64,000 nucleotides of DNA from Clostridiales bacterium (GTDB lineage: Bacteria; Bacillota; Clostridia; Christensenellales; Borkfalkiaceae): NCBI GenBank assembly GCA_022508245.1, contig JAFLVO010000001.1, positions 62,001 to 126,000 of the forward strand, given 5' to 3'. Both the position numbers and the translations under genes were made by a program. Positions within the stretch are counted from its first letter, which is position 1, and every line of letters starts with the position of its first letter. This document shows positions 33,601-41,696 of the stretch, in pieces. A model generated the notes under the pieces. The model was not told the origin of the DNA. It worked only from the letters and a program-made list of their open reading frames with translations, and did not search any database.

Positions 33601-36600
33601 CGGATATACTTGAAAATCTTACAATAGAAAACGGAATAATCAAGGTACAGATATACGGCCTGGATATTTCGGTTGACTTATTCGGCGGAATTAAAGTAAG
33701 CGCATACTACGACGCATTCGGCGGAATAGGAGTAGATGCATATTTGAGCAACGACTCTGTACCCGCACAGCTTACCGAGCAGGATAAAGCTACCTACACC
33801 GATATATTGAACGACGGTGTAACGGTAGGAGTAAGTCTTACTATTGACGGAAAGTTTATAAACGGCGTTGCTAAAATTGACCTTTCAAACGGCGAATTTG
33901 TGGGACTTCGCGCAAAATTGGGCGATGCGATAGTTCATTATGAGGACGATATCCTCTATATTTCCGTCAGCGGCTCAAAAATAAAGCTTCCCCTTTCGGC
34001 ATTTGGCGGTGCGACAGTCAACACGGACGGGTCAAACCTCAACGGGCTAATCAAAGATATCTTAAACGGCGTACATATCGAAAACGGAATAATCAATACC
34101 GTGCTCTTCGGCGCGGACGTTTCACTCGACATCTTCGGCGGTATCAGAGCAGACATCTTGTACAAAATCTTCAACGCTAAGATAAAGGCAAGCGTAACCC
34201 TCTTATCCGGCGGTGCGCCCGCAAGTCTTAACGCCGGCGAAAAGAACGGATACGTTGACGTGACGCAAGGGTTCAGCCTTTCGGGAATGCTCGGCGTAAC
34301 GCTCGGCGGAGAGCAGATCTCACTTGCTGTAAACAACCTTGCGGTGTCGTTCGAAAACTCATTCAGCTTCAAGCTCGACACAACTCTGCTCCTCAACAAT
34401 ACGTACAACAACTTCTATATCGAATACTTAAATGGCGTACTTACGGTAACCTACGGCGCAGTTTCGCCCATGCCCATGTCCATGGACGGAGCGGAGGTTG
34501 TATATGACGTTATCTCCGTTCGTCTCGACCTCTTGGGCGGCGATCTGGAGGTACTTGAAAAAGAGATTGTAAACGTTTATAACAGAATAGTTGCCGTGTA
34601 TAACGAAATAGCTAAACAAAACGTGCAGGCTGCGGGCGAGCTTCAGGATATTTTGGATATGCTCGGAATTGCCCAAGACGGCGTAAACGGCATGAGCGAA
34701 ATCTTTGAAAAACTCGCGCTTCCAGTCAAGGACGGCAAGCTGGATATGCAAACGCTTTTAAAGACTATAGCTATTTCCTCAACGCAGAACGGAATAAGCG
34801 TAACGCTCGGCAACATCTTTGCGGAATTCGCATTGAAGAGCAGCGGAGTAAACTGCGGTGCAAATATCAGGTTCGGAACTTCAAGCTTTGATTTGACTAT
34901 TTCGGACGTAATTGTAGATAAATATTGCGACTTCGAAGTTCCCTGCGAAAGCCCGCTCGACAGATACGGCTTTACAGAGCTTTTGGACTACCTCGGCGCA
35001 ACTGCCGAAATGCTGTTACAGCACAATATCTCCCTCGATTTGTCGGGTACAATCTACGACTACGACGCATCTTACAGCGAATACGGCAACATAAAATACA
35101 TATTTAATGCGCTTTTGGAGTACGACGACGGCGGTTCAATGCCCGTAACGTTTAAGGACGGTCAGCTATATGTAAGCAACGACCTATATCTTCACGCAAA
35201 GCTTGACCTCGTTGCGCAGAACACTAAAGCAGACGATAGTCTGTATCTCGACGTGTATATTCTCGACGGATATCCGGGCGGCACAGACAGCAATGGCTTT
35301 ACTACTGGCGGCTACACCCCTGACGGCACGGGTCTTGACTTCTACGTAAGCGTTTCAAAGCTTGCAGAGGGAGTCCCTGGCTACAATCCGCTCAAATTCT
35401 ACGGCTCCATGAACGAAGTTCTGAGTATCGCCTCTATGGGCGTTGCCATGCTCAACTTGCAGGATATAAATACCACGAACGACAAGGTAAACGAAACCGT
35501 GGCAAGCATATACGAGCTGTTAAACGGTATGCTGATTGAAAACTATATTCCTTCTGTTAAGTCGCAGTTTGCATCATTGGGCGAAAGCCTTATTCCCAAT
35601 ATATTGGGTACGGATTTGTCAACCCTTCTGAACAAAATTATTGCCGAGTACGAAAGGGTAATGGACGGCGTTGAGCACAAGACGGAAATTACCGAAGGCA
35701 ACTTTATAAAGAAGGCGACTTACGCGGACGGACGGCTTGATGTGGCGTTAAATTCGGCTACTTTGTTCGGCGAGCCCGAATACGAGGATTTGACATTCTA
35801 TATAACCAAGACGGAGGGAGAGCGCTCACTCATCTCGGGCTTGGGTATAAACAATATTTACTTCGGAGATAACGGCGTAAACAAGCTTAACCTTGCGGCG
35901 GGAATAACCTATAACCCCGTATCAAAGCCTGACAGTGCGACAGCGTTCAAGAACTACCACAACTTCGAGGGGCTTGACAAACTGCTCTTGACAGCGGTAA
36001 ATTCGGCAACGCACGAAACGACTGCAGAAGAGGAAGCGGAAGGCTATCTTGCCGACTACAAGCTCAACAACGACTACTGCGTAGACGGCAACATAACTCT
36101 TAAAATTCTCGGCAAAGAAATACCTATTAAGATAAATACTTTGCATATCAATATAGACGAGAACAACGAGGTTTCGTTCGACATAAATTTAAGCCACGAT
36201 AGAGCGACTTTCTTGGGTATGGAGCTCCTTACGGACAGTGCGACGGTGGATATTTCCATAAAGAAAGATATGGTATATGTCAAAAAAGCCATCGAAGGCG
36301 GCGCAACTTCGTATAGAATAATGCCGTCAAACGTCTTTATGAACGATATGTTTAATCAGCTATCGTATATATTGAGTTTCGGAGATACGATTAACAATCT
36401 CGCCGACCAATTTATGTCGGGTTCTTCCGAAAAGGTTATGCCCGAATTTAAAGACTACGGCGACTATATCAGCAAATTCGTAAACGTGTACACGTACAGT
36501 CAAAGCGAAAACTCGTCAGAGTGGACAATAACGGCAAACGGCAACACTCTCGGCGGTTTGGCGGGTATGAGCGGTTTAAAGGATATAGAAGTAAAGTTCA

Positions 36601-37376
36601 AGGGCGAGAACGGCGTTTTAAATACCCTTACCTTAACCGGCGGACTCTCGATTATAACCTTCAGCGGCACGCTCAACTACATCAATCCCAACGAGAAATT
36701 CGTTGACGGCAAATCGGATTTATCCAACAATGTTGCGAACCTGGTTGCGGACGGACTGTATTACACTTGGACGGAAATTCTCGGCGGCGATACGCTTGGT
36801 AAAATTTCCGAGCATTTGATGTGGGAACAGGTTGCGGACATTGAAACGAGCTATCTGTCTTATGACGGTATTGAACTGACTTTGGGCGGTTACAAGTATA
36901 TTGGCGCAAGCTATCTCGTTGACAACGATTATGCAATAGGATCTTTTGCAGATCTCAAAGAATGTGGCATAGACCTTGCAAATACGCAGCCGATATGGAT
37001 GAAAGCCGATATTGGAATGAGTGCAAAGCGAGATATAGCTGGTTGGAAAAAGTACAAGTACACTATTGTAGCTAACAGTATAAATATTGATTTCATTGGC
37101 AATGCGGAAGTAATTGATAAAATCAGCATTTCGGGTATTGCTTTCGGATACGCAAACGACAGCGAGACATATGAACCCAACTCATCCCGTTCATCTGATG
37201 TTACGCTTCAGTTCACAGGTGGAAACGGAAGCTTCTCGCACGCTGGGATTAGCTTTGGCGCGTTCACTACGGATTATAAGTCCTACGGTCAAGTTGCCGT
37301 CAACTTAAGTTTGGACTGCAACGGATATAGGCTCGATACTTGGGCACATTCATTTGCAAAACTGCCGTTGATTTAA
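30663..37376 (+). CDS. Giant single-helix-anchored surface protein with tandem repeats
   Basis: This 2,237-residue protein has a basic cytoplasmic N-terminus (1-77, many Lys/Arg), one membrane helix (about 78-97, VLPALLALISVAMVIIITGS) and no cleavage site, so it should be a type II membrane protein with a ~2,100-residue external part. Residues 587-1195 hold four tandem repeats of 153-154 residues (see repeat entry), preceded by a diverged unit (about 400-586) and followed by related beta-rich segments. The chain is rich in Gly, Asp, Leu and Val with few Cys. No sortase motif, catalytic motif or known domain is recognised. ATG 30663 is used because the promoter lies at 30612-30640; no ribosome site is obvious. 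It lies between polysaccharide genes, suggesting a role at the cell surface. Confidence 0.85.
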   Translation: MEYNTQSNSKKMKRLKKKGEPFEELSVVKSAGFEKGKRRDKSINKKAGLHGKTVSQDQTRVYRCKPLAVKHKRRLRKVLPALLALISVAMVIIITGSYMPPVNFDDLEGDYRTVYLEVPQDSSSPENHTVVETIGYLNYTLQNQPYWSSEMEQSLSAMFNIKQSTYNYKKYYNNTLISVDIAKGASTSAKQFCQTDKVVLWRDAVDVNSTNGFYTNWKTGQPAGLTVSEFRKKRGLPPAEFSVYVLNENTILNAQENGVVNNGDGTYSVTVNLNVNTKGGEENDMRSAVYYYKQQMAVTGGLSQLPTYEYTNVTYVFDANYRVLSFEIRDKYEATLRITGLGEVTSGCTSTTKTVFSYEMEDCINSVYDDFKPYLNDFGEGDDKEPEFSVSATNCLAGAFASVLSEGAVFKLDLGLGGKTVEGVVGVALKDGGLDNLVLKLGNITAHVLNGQDGYVVYLALDSNKYKVSLGELDLSAAMGNIELPATDGEGEGDLLSGLLDSLLGGDFAYDSQKGLATLDSDISLFGININISFAFSVDEEKEEISLIDVKANIKYGKIDVDATLKFGDESDKPAELTAADKVLYKDILNDGVAVGVDLTLGEKAIKGVAKVDLLNGEFVGLRAKLGEITVHYDGANLYISSGDSKYKLGLDSLGGTAELSAGVEFDINSLLSDILENLSIENGIIKVQVLGLDISIDLFGGIKVSAYYDAFGGIGVDAYLSNDTVPAQLTEQDKAAYTDILNDGVTVGVDLTLGEKVIKGVAKVDLLNGEFAGLRAKLGEITVHYDGANLYISSGDSKYKLGLDSLGGSAELPAGVEFDINSLLSGILENLTIEDGIIKVQVLGLDISVDLFGGIKVSAYYDLFGGIGVDAYLSNDTVPAQLTEQDKAASYTDILNDGVTVGVDITLGESVIKGVAKVDLLNGEFAGLRAKLGEITVHYDGASLYISSGDSKYKLGLDSLGGSAELSAGVEFDINSLLSDILENLTIENGIIKVQIYGLDISVDLFGGIKVSAYYDAFGGIGVDAYLSNDSVPAQLTEQDKATYTDILNDGVTVGVSLTIDGKFINGVAKIDLSNGEFVGLRAKLGDAIVHYEDDILYISVSGSKIKLPLSAFGGATVNTDGSNLNGLIKDILNGVHIENGIINTVLFGADVSLDIFGGIRADILYKIFNAKIKASVTLLSGGAPASLNAGEKNGYVDVTQGFSLSGMLGVTLGGEQISLAVNNLAVSFENSFSFKLDTTLLLNNTYNNFYIEYLNGVLTVTYGAVSPMPMSMDGAEVVYDVISVRLDLLGGDLEVLEKEIVNVYNRIVAVYNEIAKQNVQAAGELQDILDMLGIAQDGVNGMSEIFEKLALPVKDGKLDMQTLLKTIAISSTQNGISVTLGNIFAEFALKSSGVNCGANIRFGTSSFDLTISDVIVDKYCDFEVPCESPLDRYGFTELLDYLGATAEMLLQHNISLDLSGTIYDYDASYSEYGNIKYIFNALLEYDDGGSMPVTFKDGQLYVSNDLYLHAKLDLVAQNTKADDSLYLDVYILDGYPGGTDSNGFTTGGYTPDGTGLDFYVSVSKLAEGVPGYNPLKFYGSMNEVLSIASMGVAMLNLQDINTTNDKVNETVASIYELLNGMLIENYIPSVKSQFASLGESLIPNILGTDLSTLLNKIIAEYERVMDGVEHKTEITEGNFIKKATYADGRLDVALNSATLFGEPEYEDLTFYITKTEGERSLISGLGINNIYFGDNGVNKLNLAAGITYNPVSKPDSATAFKNYHNFEGLDKLLLTAVNSATHETTAEEEAEGYLADYKLNNDYCVDGNITLKILGKEIPIKINTLHINIDENNEVSFDINLSHDRATFLGMELLTDSATVDISIKKDMVYVKKAIEGGATSYRIMPSNVFMNDMFNQLSYILSFGDTINNLADQFMSGSSEKVMPEFKDYGDYISKFVNVYTYSQSENSSEWTITANGNTLGGLAGMSGLKDIEVKFKGENGVLNTLTLTGGLSIITFSGTLNYINPNEKFVDGKSDLSNNVANLVADGLYYTWTEILGGDTLGKISEHLMWEQVADIETSYLSYDGIELTLGGYKYIGASYLVDNDYAIGSFADLKECGIDLANTQPIWMKADIGMSAKRDIAGWKKYKYTIVANSINIDFIGNAEVIDKISISGIAFGYANDSETYEPNSSRSSDVTLQFTGGNGSFSHAGISFGAFTTDYKSYGQVAVNLSLDCNGYRLDTWAHSFAKLPLI
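32421..34240 (+). repeat. Four tandem repeats of ~459 bp inside the giant gene
   Basis: Units begin at 32421, 32880, 33342 and 33801, with periods of 459, 462 and 459 bp. Units 1-3 are nearly identical in DNA. Unit 4 keeps its first ~90 bp and then diverges. Each protein unit begins DILNDGV and contains IKGVAKVDLLNGEF, GLRAKLGEITVHYDG, DINSLLS and IKVSAYYDAFGGIGVDAYLS. The extra Ser codon accounts for the 462-bp unit. Confidence 0.93.
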
Positions 37377-37385
37377 AACGATAAG

Positions 37386-37414
37386 CGGGGGAGGCAAGTC
37401 CTTCCCCGTTTTGC
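37386..37414 (+). terminator. Terminator after the giant gene
   Basis: CGGGGGAGG (37386-37394) / CCTTCCCCG (37400-37408) with one G-U pair and a TTTT run. Confidence 0.8.
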
Positions 37415-37415
37415 T

Positions 37416-37562
37416 TAGCCACACGAGAATCGACCAACACAAGTTAAGGTATTTCAAGTGCAGTGAGTGCAGTTGTACAGTGGCGTACTACAAACGAGCT
37501 GAGCGCAGAAAGAACAAAAAAGGCGCCTTGTGGACTTATGCCCTTCGATTCTCGTGTGGCTA
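37416..37562. mobile_element. 147-bp element with perfect 18-bp inverted ends
   Basis: TAGCCACACGAGAATCGA (37416-37433) is repeated in inverted orientation at 37545-37562 without mismatch. The interior (about 110 bp) encodes nothing obvious. It has the form of a small non-autonomous (MITE-like) element, lodged between the giant gene and the sugar transferase. No second copy and no transposase are in the window. Confidence 0.65.
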
Positions 37563-37583
37563 AAAATAACGTTATAAAATTAC

Positions 37584-37612
37584 TTGTCATTTGACCGCAC
37601 CTTTGTTATAAT
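37584..37612 (+). promoter_or_regulatory. Promoter of the sugar transferase operon
   Basis: TTGTCA (37584-37589), 17 bp, TATAAT (37607-37612), just after the 147-bp element. Confidence 0.75.
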
Positions 37613-37652
37613 GGGTAATACGAAATTGCAAAAAGCAGTTAAAGGATTACTT

Positions 37653-38396
37653 ATGAATAATAATAACCGTCCTGCAAACGAAGTTTTGGACGACAAAGAT
37701 ATAAATACTCAAAGTTCGGCTACAGAGGATAAGCCCGTGCAAACCGAAAATGCCGGATTTACTCCGATTACACCCAAAGGAGGCAAGGGCTACCTCTTTT
37801 TCAAGAGGCTGTTTGATATAGTTTCGGCAACTCTTTTATTTATTTTGACAAGCTGGATAATTGCAATATGTCTGCTTGCAAAGTGGCTTGAAGATTTTTC
37901 CAATCCCATCTACGTTTCAAAGCGGGTTGGGAAGGACGGAAAGATAATTAAATTTTATAAAATACGCACTATGTGTCCGCACGCGGACGAGCTTAAACAA
38001 AAGCTTATAGCCGCCGGATTGAACGAGGCAGACCCTCCCGCATTTAAAATGAAGAACGACCCCAGAATTACACCCGTGGGCAAGTTTTTGCGCAAGTTCT
38101 CGCTGGACGAGCTGTTACAGCTTTTTAACGTTATCGGCGGAAGCATGAGCGTGGTGGGACCCCGTCCCCCAGTGCCCTCGGAGGTGGAAAGCTATACCGA
38201 TGAGCAGAAACAGAGGCTCATGGTCAAGGGCGGACTTCTGTGCACCTGGCAAATTCAGAAAAACCGTAACTCTCTGTCCTTTGACGAATGGGTAAAGCTC
38301 GACCTTGAATATATTCAAAACCGTAGCTTAGGGCTCGATTTAAAAATTATTTTCAAAGGACTTTTCATGGTCATTTTCGACCACAGCGGAGAGTAA
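37653..38396 (+). CDS. Initiating sugar-phosphate transferase (WbaP/EpsL type)
   Basis: This 247-residue membrane enzyme moves a sugar phosphate from a nucleotide sugar to undecaprenyl phosphate, the first step of a surface polysaccharide. A disordered N-terminal ~50 residues is followed by one reentrant membrane helix (KRLFDIVSATLLFILTSWII). The catalytic domain has YVSKRVGKDGKIIKFYKIRT, the Asp-Glu pair in FSLDELLQLFNVIGGSMSVV, and VGPRPP. ATG 37653 has AAAGGA upstream; a longer in-frame reading begins at the -35 box. It leads a three-gene operon with GT2 and LicD genes. Confidence 0.92.
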   Translation: MNNNNRPANEVLDDKDINTQSSATEDKPVQTENAGFTPITPKGGKGYLFFKRLFDIVSATLLFILTSWIIAICLLAKWLEDFSNPIYVSKRVGKDGKIIKFYKIRTMCPHADELKQKLIAAGLNEADPPAFKMKNDPRITPVGKFLRKFSLDELLQLFNVIGGSMSVVGPRPPVPSEVESYTDEQKQRLMVKGGLLCTWQIQKNRNSLSFDEWVKLDLEYIQNRSLGLDLKIIFKGLFMVIFDHSGE

Positions 38397-38402
38397 ACGC
38401 AA

Positions 38403-39296
38403 ATGAGCGCAAAAATCACTATTTTGACGCCCACATACAACAGGGCGGACAAGCTTGAAAATCTGTTCGCGTCTTTACTCTCTCAAACGAATAAAAATTT
38501 CGATTGGCTGGTTGTGGACGACGGCAGTGCGGACGGCACGCGCGAGGTCGTGGAAAGCTTCAAACAAAGGGCGGATTTTCCCGTAAATTATATCTATAAG
38601 AAAAACGGCGGCAAGCACACGGCGTTAAACGTCGGTATTGCCGCTATTTCAGCATTATTGACCTTTATAGTAGACAGCGACGATACTCTGACGGACGACG
38701 CCGTTCAGACTGTTATAGACAGTCAAGAGAAGTATAAAGATTTGGAAAATATCTGCGGATTTGCCTTTTTAAGAAAGTTCACAGACGGTAAAATTAACGG
38801 CGAACAGTTCAAGCCGGACGGAAAAGTCGGCACATATATAGACGTTCGTATAAATTCGGGAGATATTTTTGCGGATAAAGCCGAGGTTTTCTATACGGAA
38901 ATCCTAAAAAAATACCCCTTCCCCGAATTTGAAGGGGAGAGGTTTTTGGGCGAGGATGTGGTCTGGATAAGAATGGCTCTCGACTATTCTATGGTGCATA
39001 TAAACCGCGCAATATATATTGGCGAATATCTTTCGGACGGATTGACAAGCGGCAGGCGCTTAAACAATATCCGCTCGCCCCGCGGTTGCGTTTTACGGGC
39101 GCGCGAGTTCATGCGCAAGCAGATAAAATTCAAGTACAGATTAAAGGGCACCGTTCAGTATATAGTCTACGGAAAATTCGCAGGGTATAAATACGGCAAG
39201 TTAATGAAGGAGAGTCCCAAAAAATTTCTTACTTTTTTGTGCTATCCCGCCTCGCTTATTATATATAGAAAATGGAAAAAGAGTGCAAAAGTCTGA
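38403..39296 (+). CDS. GT2 family glycosyltransferase
   Basis: This 297-residue GT-A fold enzyme opens with ITILTPTYNRADKLENLFAS, has the nucleotide-binding VVDDGSADGT and the metal-binding D-x-D as VDSDDTLT, then a likely catalytic-base region GEDVVWIRMALDY. It should add a sugar to a lipid-linked glycan started by the upstream transferase. Donor and acceptor sugars cannot be predicted. It starts 6 bp after the upstream stop. Confidence 0.92.
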   Translation: MSAKITILTPTYNRADKLENLFASLLSQTNKNFDWLVVDDGSADGTREVVESFKQRADFPVNYIYKKNGGKHTALNVGIAAISALLTFIVDSDDTLTDDAVQTVIDSQEKYKDLENICGFAFLRKFTDGKINGEQFKPDGKVGTYIDVRINSGDIFADKAEVFYTEILKKYPFPEFEGERFLGEDVVWIRMALDYSMVHINRAIYIGEYLSDGLTSGRRLNNIRSPRGCVLRAREFMRKQIKFKYRLKGTVQYIVYGKFAGYKYGKLMKESPKKFLTFLCYPASLIIYRKWKKSAKV

Positions 39297-39298
39297 CT

Positions 39299-40108
39299 AT
39301 GGAAAAGTTGACAACACGGCAAACACAGCTTGCCGAGCTTGAAATATTAAAAGAATTCGACCGTATATGCCAAGAGCGCGGCTTTATATACAGTCTGTAT
39401 GCGGGAACGCTTCTGGGCGCAGTTCGGCACAAGGGGTTTATTCCGTGGGATGAGGACGTGGACGTTTTAATGCCCCGACCTGATTACGAAAAATTCCGCG
39501 CAGGCGTTTTGAGCGGCGAAATTAAATTTAACGGCGGTTATACTCTTGCGGACGACAGGGAAAAGGGCGCAGAGCACCCCTTTTTGAAAATTCTCGATAA
39601 AAGATTTCTAGTAAAATCGGCGCTTACGGAAAAGTTCGATACCAACTTATGGATTGATATCTTTCCTGCCGACGGCTATCCTCAAGACGAAAAGAAGTGC
39701 ACAAAAATTAACAAAAAAGCAAAATTTTTAAACCGCGTAATGTTTTTCAGCAGGCTTACGAATTTCAGCGGTTATAAGGGATTGGGAAAATTAAAGACCA
39801 AGCTTTTTTGCGTATATGCTAAAATGTACGGCATAAACCGCGTTGTGAAAAATGCCAACAAGCTCTATAAGGAGTATGAATTCGGCAAATGCCAAAGCTG
39901 CGGTTTTAAAATGAGCGGTGTCAAGGATTTGGGCAATATATTTTCGTCCGCCGCCTTTTCAAATATGATTCAAATGGAGTTCGAGGGCATTTCCTTCCCC
40001 GTCATGGCTGATTTGGAAAGATATCTCAAAGGCGTGTACGGCGACTATATGCAGCTCCCTCCCGAGGACAAGAGAGGCGCACACGATATTTCGGTTTATA
40101 GAATTTGA
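39299..40108 (+). CDS. licD: LicD family phosphotransferase
   Basis: This 269-residue LicD/fukutin-type nucleotidyltransferase-fold protein has the diagnostic SLYAGTLLGAVRHKGFIPWD and DEDVDVLMPRPDYEKF near the N-terminus, which provide the metal aspartates. Family members attach phosphocholine or other phospho-substituents to surface glycans and teichoic acids. MEKLTTRQTQLAELE is the family-typical N-terminus, so ATG 39299 is preferred over in-frame ATG 39272, which would overlap the GT2 gene. It ends the glycan operon. Confidence 0.88.
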   Translation: MEKLTTRQTQLAELEILKEFDRICQERGFIYSLYAGTLLGAVRHKGFIPWDEDVDVLMPRPDYEKFRAGVLSGEIKFNGGYTLADDREKGAEHPFLKILDKRFLVKSALTEKFDTNLWIDIFPADGYPQDEKKCTKINKKAKFLNRVMFFSRLTNFSGYKGLGKLKTKLFCVYAKMYGINRVVKNANKLYKEYEFGKCQSCGFKMSGVKDLGNIFSSAAFSNMIQMEFEGISFPVMADLERYLKGVYGDYMQLPPEDKRGAHDISVYRI

Positions 40109-40114
40109 AGAAAT

Positions 40115-40142
40115 AAAGCGGAGCAATAAGCTCCGCTTTTTT
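40115..40142 (+). terminator. Terminator after licD
   Basis: AAAGCGGAGC (40115-40124) / GCTCCGCTTT (40130-40139) with loop AATAA and seven T. Confidence 0.92.
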
Positions 40143-40153
40143 TATTATTTACG

Positions 40154-40330
40154 GCGCAAGCAGAACCACGTTTCTGCGCTCGCGCACTCAATTTGCGTAT
40201 GCCTACGCCTCCGTGGAAGTGAATGCCCGCAATTCAGTATTTGTTTGCTCTTAATTATTGCGGGCAGAGAAACATAGTTTCTCAAAATCACGAAAAATAT
40301 AATTCGCAGAATAGAATTAAATTTTTGTGA
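40154..40330. repeat. Structured intergenic element, copy C
   Basis: Hairpin 1 has GCGC (40154-40157) / GCGC (40182-40185) and GCAGAA/TTCTGC with loop CCACG, so the stem sequence differs from copies A and B while the loop is kept. TGCCCGCAAT (40214-40223) / ATTGCGGGCA (40257-40266), GAGAAAC-ATA-GTTTCTC (40267-40283) and the CGCAGAATAG hairpin (40288-40330) follow. It lies between the convergent licD and radA genes; the radA stop is inside the last hairpin. Confidence 0.8.
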
Positions 40331-41684
40331 ACAAAGTTTTTATCATAGTGTTTATATAGAGTATGGGAACGATTGAAATGCTGTCCTTGTATTTGAGGAC
40401 GGACTTCATATTTTTTGCGGGCACTAGCACCCGTTTAAAGCCCATTTTAACGCACTCGGCAACCCTCTTTTCGCAGTAGGAAACGGCTCTTACCTCGCCC
40501 GTCAAGCCCACTTCGCCGAATACCGCCGTGTACTTGTCTATGGGTGTTCCGAAGTACGCAGAGGCAAGCGCGGCGCATACGGCAAGGTCGCAGGCGGGTT
40601 CGTTCAGCTTAATTCCGCCCATTGCGTTTATGTACACGTCGTATCCGCCAAGCGGAAGTCCGCACCGCTTTTCAAGCACGGCAATGAGTAGCACGAGTTT
40701 GTTGTAGTCTATCCCGAGCGGCATTCTTCGGGGTTGACCGAAAGGGGTCTTGGAAACGAGGCTCTGAATTTCCACGTTCATACACCTTGCGCCCGTCTGC
40801 GAGGGGGTAACGGCAGAGCCCGCCTCCTCGCCGCGGCTCTCGGAAAGAAATACGCCCGAGTAGTCGGTTACAGCCTTAATTCCCTCGCCCGTCATTTCAA
40901 ATACGCCGACTTCGGCAACGTTGCCGAATCTGTTTTTGACAGCGCGCAGAATTCTGAAATTCTCCTGATTTTCGCCCTCGAAGTAGAGGACGGTGTCCAT
41001 AATGTGTTCCAATACCTTGGGACCTGCAAGCGCGCCCTCTTTAGTCACGTGCCCCACGATAAAGAAAGTAATATTTTTGCTCTTTGCAATGCGCATAAGC
41101 TTGGAAGCGCACTCCCGAACCTGCCCTACCGAGCCCGCAGAGGAAGAGAGGTCGTCCGTATAAACTGCCTGAATAGAGTCTATTATGCAGAATTTAACGT
41201 CGTCAAGCTCGTTCTCCAATCCGTCTATGCAGGTTTCGTTGATAATTAAAAGGTCGCCGTAGTCGAGTTCGAGTCGCTCGGCGCGCATTTTAAGCTGTGA
41301 ACAGCTCTCCTCCGCCGAAACGTACAAAACCTTTGCGGTTTTCGACAGGTGTGCGGCAATCTGCGTAAGAAGTGTAGACTTGCCTATTCCGGGGTCGCCG
41401 CCGAGCAGAACAAGCGAGCCCGCAACAATTCCGCCTCCCAACACGTTGTCAAATTCCGAAATTCCCGAAGGGGTGCGGTTGTATCGTTCGAATGTAATCT
41501 GAGAGAGGGGCTTTCTTGCGCTTACGGCAGGCTTTGAAGTGTTTTTCTGTGGTTCGGCGGGGGCAATTATTTCCTCCGCCATAGTGTTGAATTTTCCGCA
41601 AGAGGGGCATTTGCCAAGCCAGCGCGGACTGCTTGCACCGCACTCGCTACACACGAATTGAGTTATCGTCTTATTCTTTGCCAT
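40317..41684 (-). CDS. radA: DNA repair protein RadA
   Basis: This 455-residue RecA-like helicase/branch-migration protein has an N-terminal zinc finger CSECG-x-CPSCG, Walker A GGDPGIGKST (near 95), the RadA-specific KNRFG motif in RAVKNRFGN, and a C-terminal Lon-protease-like domain (about 285-455). ATG 41684 is preferred; TTG 41690 is in frame. It starts 12 bp after ispDF and is the last gene of rqcP-ispDF-radA. Its last codons and stop are inside a repeat hairpin. Confidence 0.96.
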   Translation of the reverse strand: MAKNKTITQFVCSECGASSPRWLGKCPSCGKFNTMAEEIIAPAEPQKNTSKPAVSARKPLSQITFERYNRTPSGISEFDNVLGGGIVAGSLVLLGGDPGIGKSTLLTQIAAHLSKTAKVLYVSAEESCSQLKMRAERLELDYGDLLIINETCIDGLENELDDVKFCIIDSIQAVYTDDLSSSAGSVGQVRECASKLMRIAKSKNITFFIVGHVTKEGALAGPKVLEHIMDTVLYFEGENQENFRILRAVKNRFGNVAEVGVFEMTGEGIKAVTDYSGVFLSESRGEEAGSAVTPSQTGARCMNVEIQSLVSKTPFGQPRRMPLGIDYNKLVLLIAVLEKRCGLPLGGYDVYINAMGGIKLNEPACDLAVCAALASAYFGTPIDKYTAVFGEVGLTGEVRAVSYCEKRVAECVKMGFKRVLVPAKNMKSVLKYKDSISIVPILYINTMIKTLFTKI

Positions 41685-41696
41685 GTTCAATGTACC

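Noticed and set aside
32421-34240. CRISPR-like array
   Set aside because: The repeats are ~459 bp, in frame and coding, without unique spacers. No CRISPR array was seen elsewhere.
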